The notes under the pieces: model-generated
Told to the model about the DNA's origin: nothing
The model's input: the letters and a program-made list of their open reading frames with translations, nothing else
Databases searched by the model: none
Position numbers and translations under genes: made by a program
Source: Roridomyces roridus
Taxonomy: Eukaryota; Basidiomycota; Agaricomycetes; Agaricales; Mycenaceae
Assembly (NCBI GenBank): GCA_029378245.1
Contig: JARKIF010000005.1
Location: forward strand, 372,001 to 436,000
DNA: 64,000 bases
Direction of reading: 5' to 3'
In this document: one piece after another, positions 38,601 through 48,312 of the stretch
Layout of the letters: each line of letters starts with the position of its first letter
Position numbering within the stretch: position 1 is the first letter of the stretch

Positions 38601-39405
38601 TGCGGAAGACTGGACGGCAATCGCTGCCTGCTGTTGGAGTTGCTGCAAGTGGACCTGGTGCTGGACGTCTCATCTCCGCTTCTAGACGCTTTTGTCTTTC
38701 AGTCCGCTTTCGCCTTGGCAATTACCCTTCCGTGCCCAAAGCCCGTCTCGTATCCCTCCCTTCGTCCCTCCTCTCTGGCGAGCACCGCGAGCTTCTCCCC
38801 CTGCAGCCGCCGAGCGAGCCCCCTGGCTTTGGCAGCCGCACGCTCCTGCATCGTCACGCTGCGCTTCCAGGGCCCGTACTACGTCCTGCGCACGTGCAAT
38901 CTCGGCCTGAGCGGCTTCAAGGTGCAGTTTCTGTAGGGACGCCTCAGCCTGAGCAGCTGCCGCGTTTTGCTGGGTGACAGAGGCAGCTTGCAGCGTTTGC
39001 ATCGTCTGTGTAAGGGATTGTGTGGTCGGAGCGGGAGCATGTCCTTCAGCTGCATCCAACTGGGCGAGTGCAGCACGCAAAAGTTGGCGCGTGTCGCCTG
39101 CTTGCGGGTCAGCACCGAGAAGCTGTAGTAGCTGAGCGGCGGAAGTCGGGGTTTCAATCTGGGCCGGCGGTTGTGCTTTTGGTGGACGTTGCTTTCTCGG
39201 TTCGTACTGAGGGGCGGGGTCTGCCCTCAACGCCTCCGCCTGCGCGTCTTTGAGTTTCGCAAGACTGGACGGCGGTAGATGTCCATGTATCCGAAAATAT
39301 TCTGCTGCTTGTAGCTGTTGCCCGCCCTACATTGAAGCACAGATGAGGGTTAACTAAACGACTTGGAGCAGGACGCACCCATCCGTGCTGCTCTCCTGTA
39401 GACAT
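35621..39405 (-). CDS. Hypothetical Pro/Gln/Ser-rich protein with coiled-coil N-terminus
   Basis: No family recognised. Exon 1 (MSTGEQHGW) splices to GGQQLQAAEYFRIHGHLPPS, SLAKLKDAQAEALRADPAP, then TPTSAAQLLQLLGADP. A roughly 90-residue Ala/Gln/Glu helix (ASVTQQNAAAAQAEASLQKL, ARGLARRLQGEKLA) that should form a coiled coil follows. The remaining two thirds are disordered: Arg/Ser/Pro stretches, a (Gln-Pro) repeat, an acidic DDDDDDDES block, and a repeat region of GFQRDPPR and GFQPS/GYQPP units at about 36430-36830. It ends YATGGPVIPPSPAHSYRPM. Five one-base anomalies in short runs (38845, 38708, 38663, 37901, 35823) break the frame; correcting each keeps composition constant throughout. Two introns lie near 37210-37252 and 37440-37481. 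Could be an endocytosis or cytoskeletal scaffold, but that is only a guess from composition. Confidence 0.6.
38201..38236 (-). repeat. Hexanucleotide repeat (GTTGCG)6
   Basis: Six 6-base units, GTTGCG with one GTTGCA variant, encoding a Gln-Pro repeat on the minus strand inside the unknown Pro/Gln-rich protein. Such runs are prone to length change between strains. Confidence 0.85.
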
Positions 39406-39855
39406 GGAGTCGAAGCGCAATTTGGGGGTTTCTCAGTGTTGGTGATAGAAGGGCCTAGCTGGTTTCGTCTAGCTAGGCCTCGAGGGCAGATACGCGACGG
39501 AGTGGCACAGAAGTCACAACACGCTGCTTGGTTCTTGATTCCGCCCGTGTGTAGAACAGCTCCAAAGGCTATAAATTATACACTCTTCGCTAAAGACAAC
39601 AGAACGTACGGTGCAATTCGCACCGTTCTGGAAATCGGGCGGAGTGGTTGGTGAGAGAAAGAGGGCTGGGGACACGTGATTACACGCGAGGAATCGAGGA
39701 GAGAGTCGGCCCAAGTGGTGAGAGGGACCGAGCGATAGAAAAAGCGGAGGCTTGCCACGGTCACGAAGTTGAATGATGCGGAGAGAAACCCGATCATTCA
39801 CCTAAGCATCAATATGTGATGCATTATCAGATGTGCGCTAACTACTACACGTCTT
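39406..39855. other. Intergenic, 450 bp: upstream region of the Pro/Gln-rich gene
   Basis: No coding sequence supported. It lies upstream of the minus-strand gene starting at 39405 and downstream of the dehydrogenase gene ending at 39856. It contains a near-perfect palindrome at 39608-39626 and an AT-rich TATAATTTATAG-like stretch on the minus strand near 39570-39585. No tRNA or known element seen. Confidence 0.6.
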
Positions 39856-40887
39856 CTACCCCCTGCCTGCAAACGGCGCCTTTGAAGCCCTGCCAGAATT
39901 CAAACACAAATCCCAAGATAAACGCAAGACCCACATAATAGTGAAATGCGGCACGGAAACATCAGAAGGGAGTCCTGCAAGGTAAACTACAGGCCGCTGC
40001 AACTTGAGCGACCTCGAAAGTACTCTCAGCAACCACCCGCCCGTCGGGCTGCAGCACCCCATTCGAAATGCGGGTGACCATTTCCGTGTTGGCATTGCCT
40101 GGTGAGATAAGATCATGGCCGGTACTGAACCAACGACTAACCAATATCAATTTGGGTGCAAGTGATATCGAATGCGCGGCCGTCGAGGGCAATGCACTTG
40201 GATAGACCGGAAATGGCGTGTTTACTCATTGTGTAAGGACTGGACATGGGTCGGGGAGTATGTGCCGAGAGTGATCCATTGTTAATTATGCGGCCTGCCC
40301 AGTCAATTCAAGTAGCATGCAGTATTGAAAGCGCGGACATACCACCCATAGGTGTCTGATTCTTGAACACTCTCACCGCTTCGCACGCACACAAGAACGG
40401 GCCGACCACGTTGACGGACATCACGTTCTGAAATGCATCTGGACGGGTTGACCCACAAGATAGATAGAAACCAAGTAAGAAATTACCCAGTGACACTTGC
40501 TCCATGGGGACGCCGGGTGAAGAGATGCCTGCGTTCTAACCGACGAATCAGAGAAATTCCGGAGCGGTGGGACAGAATGCACATTGAACAAGAGATCCAG
40601 TCGGCCAAACCGCTCAACCGTTTCTTGAAACAGTTTCTTGACAAACTCTTCGTCTGTGATATCCCCAGCTAGAACGAGAGTCGTTTCACAGAGCGAGGCC
40701 GTCTCTTCAAGGGCTTCCAGGCGACGCGCAGTCAGGACGACATTCCAGCCAGCTTTGCTCAAAGCAACGGCGCTTGCACGACCGATGCCTATAGATATTG
40801 AAATCAGTTGTTAGCAGTCAAGGACGGAGAGCAGTGCTATCCTGAGGAGGCACCCGTCACGATCGCCGTTTTCGCAGTGTGGGGCAT
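39856..40887 (-). CDS. Short-chain dehydrogenase/reductase
   Basis: A Rossmann-fold NAD(P)-dependent oxidoreductase. The start exon [16 protein letters not shown] joins [20 protein letters not shown] to give the TGxxxGIG cofactor motif. Then [34 protein letters not shown] (NAG motif), [35 protein letters not shown], and the catalytic [13 protein letters not shown] (YxxxK). The ending [12 protein letters not shown] is typical of this subgroup and needs an intron removed near 39893-39935. Two oddities: the first intron (40789-40841) would begin GA rather than GT, and one extra base at 39992-39993 breaks the frame before [11 protein letters not shown]. The substrate cannot be told. Neighbours give no pathway hint. 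Confidence 0.86.
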
Positions 40888-41202
40888 TGATAAGATGACG
40901 TCGGTCTTCAAATAAAAAGCTCATGAGGGCCTCCATGGCTCCTCCACCCAGACCCAGATCCCTGGCACAGACATTGTATCTGCTGCTCACTACCCCCCTC
41001 GTCGAGGACAGCTCTCGTCTTTCACTCGATGTACCATTGAAAGACATGCCTTCACGCCCAATCGTTCGTCTCACTCTCCTCGTCCGTTCTTCGTCCGCTA
41101 ACTGGAACAGGAAAGCAGCAGCTCATCCACACCACCAGCAACGCTCAGCAAATAGTCACAGCTAATATATATATCACAAGAGAAATACACACATACTATC
41201 TT
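40888..41202. other. Intergenic, 315 bp
   Basis: Sits between the start of the dehydrogenase gene and the stop of PCNA. An 80-codon open frame on the plus strand (from 40923; first real ATG near 40935) has Pro/Arg/Ser-rich composition but no family match and no supporting context, so I do not call it. A short TATATATAT run lies at about 41165-41174. Confidence 0.5.
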
Positions 41203-42529
41203 CTAGTCGTCCCCGATTTTGGGCGCCAAATAATACCTGACATATCCCTGGCCAAAGTCATAGTCGACCAACAGCGGCACTTCGTTGCTCATGCGCAGCT
41301 CCACCGTGTTCGACAAGCTCGACGACTTGGAAAAGTTGACCAGGTATTTCAATGAAAACGTGAGCGACACGTGCGAGTTCATCGAAAAGTCGAAAACTGG
41401 TCCAGAAATCAGTGGTGCACAAGAGACGGGAGAGGAGGGACACACCAGGTTTGTCTTCTTCATCCTTGGCCTTTCCCTTTCCCTTGCCTTTGGCTTTGGT
41501 CTTGGCCTTTTTCGCGGGCTTTGACGAACCGTTCGTCTGCAACGTTGAGTGACAAAGCGTGAAATGAGCACTGAGATAATACCTTTTTCTTTCTCTTCTT
41601 TCCGCTCTCTTCTTCATCGTCGCTGGGCTCGGCATTCTCGTCGTCAGAGTCGGGCTTGAACTCTTCAGCATCCTTCTCCTCCTCATCCATCTCAACATCC
41701 TCGTCGGCATCCTTTTCTTTTTTGATCTTCTTCTCCTTCTCCTTCTTCTCCTTCTTCTCCCCGTCCTCTTCGTCCTCTTCTTCATCTTCTTCGTCCTTTT
41801 CGGGCTCCTCGCCTCGTGCGATGGCGCGTTCAGCCTTGCGCTCCTTCTCAGTCTTGACGCGTCCCGGCTCGCCGTCCTTCTTCAAAAGCACGCTCCCACT
41901 GGACGATTCGCCGTCGCTCGCAAACCGGACACCTTCCTTGCTAACCTCGATCCGCACGCTCTCCCCCAACGCGCTCAAATCCCGCACGATGCGCGAAAAC
42001 TCGGCCGAAGGCAGCGTGACCTCCGCGTCATAGTCGGTGTCGGGGATACCCAGCGTGTCCGAGTCAATGTCCATGAGTTTCACGTCGTACTCTGCTATCC
42101 TGTCCGAGTCTACGTGGACGCGTCAGAACGCGTGTGAGAAACAAAGAAAGCGACCCACTCTTGGCCTCGTACACGAGGTTAAGCACATCCTTGTCGTCTC
42201 CAGCCTTGATCGTGCACTCGTCGTCGTCCTTGGAGCATTTCAAAACCTTGGTGAGGTTGCCCAGGTTGACACCGAGGGGCATGGGCCGGTCGCAGCGATA
42301 GCGCTTGAAGCCCGCAGCCTCGAGGTGGACAGAGACGAGGGCGACGTGAGAGTTGTCCATCGCCTGGAGGTTCAAACCCTCCTCGTTGCACTCAAAGTTG
42401 GCGTCAGTGACGAGCTCTTTGATAGCTGGCCAAGACGCGTCAGGATGAGGTGAAGAAGAAGAAAGAGAGCGGGTTACCGTCCAGGAGCTTCTTGAGAGTG
42501 CCAGCTTCTTCGAGCTTTGCTTCGAGCAT
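41203..42529 (-). CDS. POL30: Proliferating cell nuclear antigen with long charged insertion
   Basis: The sliding clamp of DNA polymerases delta and epsilon. The N-terminal domain is standard: [59 protein letters not shown], the linker region [17 protein letters not shown]. The second domain begins normally ([39 protein letters not shown]) and ends normally ([18 protein letters not shown] ... [12 protein letters not shown]). Between these, where other PCNAs have a loop of about ten residues, lie about 128 residues of Glu/Asp/Lys-rich sequence with basic patches ([22 protein letters not shown]). My count of the spliced product is about 376 residues against the usual 258-261. Introns interrupt the insertion near its end (about 41536-41582) and mark its exit (41402-41445). 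The start is 42527-42529. Confidence 0.93.
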
Positions 42530-42650
42530 GGTGTGGTGGTGGTGAGTGAAAGACGCGCGAGGACACTTGTCACTGATGTGATTCAGCGCGTTTTGTGCAC
42601 GGACCAATACAATACAAAATAACCAAGCCAAGTCAATACATGAGATAATT

Positions 42651-45600
42651 CTACAAAGCACTCTCGAATAACAGTTTGCGGGGTTTACTGATTTGAGGTG
42701 CAACAGAAAAGAGGGCAGGCATAGACGTCCCACACATCGCGGCAGGATTGCCCATGATGATACTCTCAGACACACCAGCAATGCTGTCGTTCTTCCCATA
42801 TGCAGCCGCGTCGAAAAGATGGTCGGTCGTCTTCTCAAAGGAAGCGAGCATGAGTACACTGTCCTTCATCTTGGCCACACCGAAACGCGTGATACCAAGG
42901 ACCTCGCCCTTGTAAGTCATGACATCGCCGAGCAACATGACATGGCGAGGGTCGATGATCATGTCGTGCGACTTCATCGTGTACTGAATCTCGTTGATGA
43001 TGGTCCGCCGCGCAGCCTCGATACCGAGCACCTTGGCCACCTCAATGACATGATTCGACGTCGTGTGTTCTCCGATAACACCCTCGGTCACCATGCACTG
43101 TTGCAGTCCATACCCTTCGACGAGAAGCTCCTTGTCGCCCTTCTTGCCCCTCGAGTCGTCCTTGTCCTTGATGTTGATCACGGCACGTTGGATGGTCGGA
43201 ACACCTTTGACGACCACGTCTGGCAGACCCCGCTTCAAGTCCCGAAGTCTGTAGTACTTGTCCTGCGTGTCAACGTATATCCGTAGACGTTGCCGCCGAG
43301 GAATGACGGTGATGGATTCCTGCTTGATCTTCAACTTCCTGTTGCCCACAATAGCCCACTTGATATCGTCCAAAGTCAACTCGAGCTGCAGCTTTTGAAG
43401 TGCATCCGTGTCGATTATGACGCCGATATAAGTATATTCTGGAGCCCACGCTTCTTCCAACACGCTGGCAATGTCACCCAACAGCGTCTTCTCCAGCCGT
43501 CCCTTGACAATGCGAGCAGAGGGCTCGCTGTCAGCCGTGACGAGCTTGCAACTGATGATAGGTGTGCTGATGTTTTTGGAGGCATTGATAATCTCCTTGA
43601 TTCGTGGCACACCAAGCGTCACGTTCATCGAGGCCACGCCAGCAAAATGGAAAGTCTTGAGGGTCATCTGCGTGCCGGGTTCGCCGATAGACTGCGCACC
43701 GACGGCACCAACAGTCGAACCTGGCTCAATGCGCGCTTTCACGTACTTGACCCAGCACAGCTCGAGGAATGTTTTGAGCTGAGACTCAGTGCACCTTGCT
43801 TTTGTTGTCCACAATCGCCTTTTGAGCATCTGGAAACAGGTGAGCAACCAGAAACTCGGAGGTCAAAAAACAAGCCTGTTGCTCCCAGTGTCAAGTCGGT
43901 GTGGTCATCCCAACTGTCCTCCTTCTCCAGCGCCTCGTACATGCCCCATCTGCTCCGAACCTCCGCCTGCCGATGAGCGATGCGCTCCGTCGTATAACCC
44001 CGAATGGTCGCCAAGTAAGCAGCAGTGCATTCACTGGTAAACTTTTTGGTCGCCAGCTCGCGGTCGACAATGTCCAAGACCTCATATGGAAGAAGACCTT
44101 TCCCAGCCCGGGATCCCATAGCAGAAGCATGGCTCCAAGCCCGGTCAAAGTCGATCGGCTGTGCATCACCCTCCAGGCAAGCAGGATCTAGCCCATCATC
44201 CCCATATCTGAACTGCACAACACCGCCCGTGGAATTCCGTACAGACAAATCGTACTGAGTCGTCAAATCCTCGAGCGCTTTCATCAACCGACGTTGCATG
44301 TAACCAGTCTCGGCCGTCTTGACAGCCGTGTCAACAAGACCTTCACGCCCAGAAATGGCGTGGAACAAGAACTCGGTCGCACGCAGTCCAGAGTAGAAAC
44401 TGTTGCGAACGAATCCTTTGGAAGGCGGCTCTTTCGACTTTTTGGGAAAGTGTGGCAGGGAGCGATCTTGGAATCCATCCGGAACACGATGGCCAGCAAT
44501 AATTTGCTGCCCGACACAAGCCACCATTTGAGAGACGTTGATGACCGAGCCTTTCGAGCCGCAGGTAGCCATGATCAGCGGCGCATTCTGCCGACTCAGC
44601 TCTTTCATACAAATCTGCCCCACCTTCTCTCGGACGTCAGACAAAAGCCGAGAGATGTGTGCCTCGAGCGTCTGCTCCTGGTTACAGCCTGGTTTATTCT
44701 CGAGCTTGCCCTTCTTCGCCAACTGAATCGCATCTTGACAGTCCGCGTACGCCTTTTCAACAAGGGTATCCTTCTTTTGCGACAGCTCAGGTCCAGGAAT
44801 AACGTCGTTGATGCCCTAAAGAAAAGCCATAGTTTGCTTTCTGGAGATCAGCAATTGAATTATATAGAACAAGAAACATACCAAGATAACGAGCGCACAA
44901 TTTCGCCAACCGGTTCATGGCCGCCGCCGCCTCATGCGGACCATAATCACGCATGATGACACCAAATATGGACTTTTTCTTGCCGCTCCCAACCGTCGCC
45001 TTGTCCATCACACCACACATGATCTCGCTGTTCACAATGACGAGCCAGCCATCGTTGGGCGACAAGTCGTTGGCGAGATTCGCGATGGCGGGGTAGTTGG
45101 CCGGTTTCGCCTCCTCCCATTTGTGGCACTTTGACTCGACGTTGACCTTGATGTTGGATTGTTTGTTGGGGCGCATCAGCACATTGAAGATCTGCTTCCC
45201 TGTCCAAAGGCGGACGGGCTTCCAGATGGTCGGCGGGGGAATATCAATTTGAATATTGGCATCCGCGAAGTAGCAGCATATCTGCGTGAACTGCCGACGG
45301 TCGAAGAACTGATCTTTTCGCGAGAGTAAGAAAGAGGCGGTGATGAAATCCTGGATGGCGGCAATGACGGGTTCGCCGTTACGTGGTGTCACGAGATTGT
45401 GCTTGACACTCATGAGCTCGAGCGCCTCTGTGCGAGCCTCCTCGGTCTGGGGTACATCTAACAAGGGTGAGTGATTACCCGAAAGAAATGCAAACACTCA
45501 CGAAGATTCATCTCGTCACCGTCAAAATCAGCATTGTACGGGCCACAAACACACTCGTTCAATCGGAACGACCTCCATGGTCTCACTTTCGCACGGTGGC

Positions 45601-47247
45601 ACATGATGGAAAGCTAGATATTGATTAGCTAGCCCAACAAGAGAGTTGGAGCATGTACAAACCTTGTGCAAACTGGGTTGACGATTGAAGAGCACAATAT
45701 CACCGTCGATAACATGACGCTCCACCACATCGCCCTACCGCCAAACCATCTGCAATCATCGCCCTATTACCAAACTTCAAGAACTTTTTGTTCTCTCCGC
45801 GCGCTACAAAGTTTGCACCCGGATGCACCTCTGGACCATTCCGAACAGCGCGCCTGAGACCCTCGATATTGTGGGATGTAACGCGCTCAGGGTACGTGAG
45901 GACCTTGGCAACGCGCTCGGGCACCGCAACTTCATCGATGCGGAGGTTGGGGTCGGGCGAAATGACCGTTCGGCCAGAAAAGTCGACACGCTTGCCGGAC
46001 AAATTTCCACGGAAACGACCTTGCTTTCCTTTCAATCGCTGAACAAACCCACGGATTGGTCGGACACCAGGCTCCTTATTGACGCCTGGCGTTTCAGAGT
46101 TGATGTAAAGTGCAACGCAAACTTGTAGAAATTCCCATTGTTCCTACGACAGGTCAGTGCCAAGAATTAGAAAAGTACAAGATAAATACCATGAACTGGG
46201 GTGTCGGGGAACCCTTGGCTATTCCTTGCTTGATGATTGCATTGGTAAAGACGATTTCAGCAAGTTTGACAGTCAAATCGTCTTCAGTCGACGCTCCGTC
46301 TTGTGCAACAGAGGGACGAATGCAAACGGGGGGAACCGAGATGTATTGCCAAATAAACTCTTCCGGCCGTCCGAATTCTGGACGGAGACCAAGAAGTTCA
46401 CAGTCCTGGAACAGAGGTGAACGAGTGAAAAAAATTGCGATGAACTTCCTACCTCGTCAGAGATCCGGCGGAATAAGTCAAGCACCTTGAGTGCATGGAG
46501 CTCCTCGAACAGAGGCTTATTCACATACATCGCCAGATCCTTTTGAAACTCGATTGCGGACTGGAACGTCTTTCGGAAAGCATCGAGCTCTGGGGCGGTC
46601 TTCTTTGCGCGGAATTTATCGTGGATAATCTTGAGCGGGCCGGCCTTCTTGACTGCACCATTGGTAGCAGAGCAGTAGGGACAGTGGACGACCTTGCGCG
46701 CCATCGTGTTGACTGATTTCGTTATGCTCTGGCGGGCCATGTTCTCGAGATTCGGCTTGCGGAAGCGCTTGATGAAGGAGCGCCGATCGGGCTCTTCGAG
46801 GAGGACGCGAGCACACGTCTTGCAGATGCATTGAAGTATCGCAATCGTGTGTTTGAAGTATCCGACGTGGAAAACGGGCATGCAGAGTTTTATGTATGCG
46901 TAATGGCCAACGCAATTGACCGAAGACTGTCCGCAGGTCTCGCAGTAGGCATTCTTGTCCGAAGTTCCCTGTAACGCGTGTGTTCGACATTTTGAGTTGA
47001 CGAGAAAAAGGCACAGAACGCACCAGGCGACGATCAAGGACACCGTGCTTGACTGGGAGACGGTCTACGGCAGTGTACATCTCCCTGTGAGTGACCTCGA
47101 ATTCGGATACCTTGACCGTATCCTGTGCATTGAGCAGACTGAACTGAAGCTGCTTTCTATCCATTTTCCTCAGTTTTTTTCCCGTGAAAAAAGGCGGGGT
47201 CTGGGCTTACATGACTTTCGGGGCTTGGTGAGACACTGGCTCCTTCA
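42651..47247 (-). CDS. RPC1: RNA polymerase III largest subunit
   Basis: The catalytic subunit that, in Pol III, transcribes tRNA, 5S rRNA and U6 genes. The first exon [12 protein letters not shown] joins [18 protein letters not shown]. The zinc-binding clamp ([20 protein letters not shown]) is followed by [38 protein letters not shown], the active-site loop [19 protein letters not shown] carrying the three metal-binding aspartates, [22 protein letters not shown], and the trigger-loop region [28 protein letters not shown] and the length favour subunit 160 of Pol III over Pol II; there is no heptad C-terminal tail. It ends KLLFESAL at 42651. An extra base in the run at 45733-45735 breaks the frame between IADGLAVG and [13 protein letters not shown]. 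It is divergent from SCO1 with 71 bp between starts. Confidence 0.92.
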
Positions 47248-47318
47248 TCTTGACGGGAGCAGGAGGACGACGCGGTGCGAGTCAAGTGTGAGTGTTTGTT
47301 TTGAGATCAAGCGCGTCA

Positions 47319-48254
47319 ATGCTTTCCTTTTCTCGACGCGCCGTACGGACACCGCGACCTGCTCTGCAGCTGCTTCGCGCTCCAGAGCCACCTTGTCGCC
47401 GCGCGTGGCTTTCCCAACGTCCATACTCGTCTGGACCAGACACCAGGAGTGCCATTGGCGTTAGCACTTGCTTCAATTCTCCACTCAAGGCTTTCAACTT
47501 GCCATCTCCAGGTCTTTACGCCGACATCTGCTGCAATATTCATCGCCACAGGCATCGGTCTACTCTTTTATTTCCGCCACGAAAAGGCCAAAGTCATCGA
47601 ACAACAAGGTGCGCGACACTACACAATTCCGACTCGTTAATTTACGGATCAAAGAAAAGGACCGGGCTAGCAAGGCTTATGGACGCCCCCTTGTGGGAGG
47701 ACCGTTTTCGCTAACAACGCAAACTGGGGAGCCGTATACTGAGCAAAATCTGCTTGGCAAGTGGTCGTTGGTCTACTTTGGATTCACCAACTGTCCAGAC
47801 ATATGCCCTGCTGAACTTGACAAAATGGGCCTTATTTTGGATGCCGCAGGTAAGTTCTGGACACGCTCGCAATGCTGTCCTTGAACACCTGTCTCCAGAG
47901 AAGGAACACGGAAAGATATTTAATCCCGTGTTTGTCTCCGTCGACCCCGCAAGGGATTCACCGTCCCGAATTGCAGTGTATCTGAAGGACTTTCACCCCG
48001 CGTTTACGGGTATAGTTGGGTCCTATCAAGCGGTCAAGGCGATGTGCAAGGCATACCGAGTGTATTTCTCAACACCGCCCGACGCAAAGCCCGAAGACGA
48101 CTACTTGGTGGACCATTCGATATTCGTTTACCTGATGGACCCCAAGGGACAGTTTGTAGAGGCGTTTGGGCAGGTCGCGACGATTGATGATATGCTGGAA
48201 AAGATGCGGGTGGAAATCTCGACGTGGAAGTCAGAGACGGGCACAACCGCATGA
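47319..48254 (+). CDS. SCO1: Copper chaperone Sco1 for cytochrome c oxidase, mitochondrial
   Basis: Sco1 delivers copper to the CuA site of Cox2 in the inner mitochondrial membrane. The N-terminus is an Arg/Ser-rich presequence (MLSFSRRAVRTPRPALQLL). After an intron comes a membrane span (SAAIFIATGIGLLFYFRHEK). The thioredoxin-like domain contains GPFSLTTQTGEPYTEQNLLG, the copper-binding CxxxC in FTNCPDICPAELDKMG, VSVDPARDSPSRI, and the third ligand histidine in VDHSIFVYLMD. Three introns, at about 47463-47511, 47608-47659 and 47850-47899, give a clean frame. The stop is at 48252-48254. The eIF4E gene begins 59 bp further on, same strand. Confidence 0.94.
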
Positions 48255-48312
48255 AAGAATAATTTTGATTGCATCACCATTGTCTGATTAGTCGCTCTTG
48301 TGCTCTGCCACC

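Noticed and set aside
40923..41165. 80-codon plus-strand frame between the dehydrogenase and PCNA genes
   Set aside because: No homology, no promoter or splice support, low-complexity composition.
44294..44956. Plus-strand frame of 220 codons within RPC1
   Set aside because: Shadow of the conserved RPC1 exon on the other strand.
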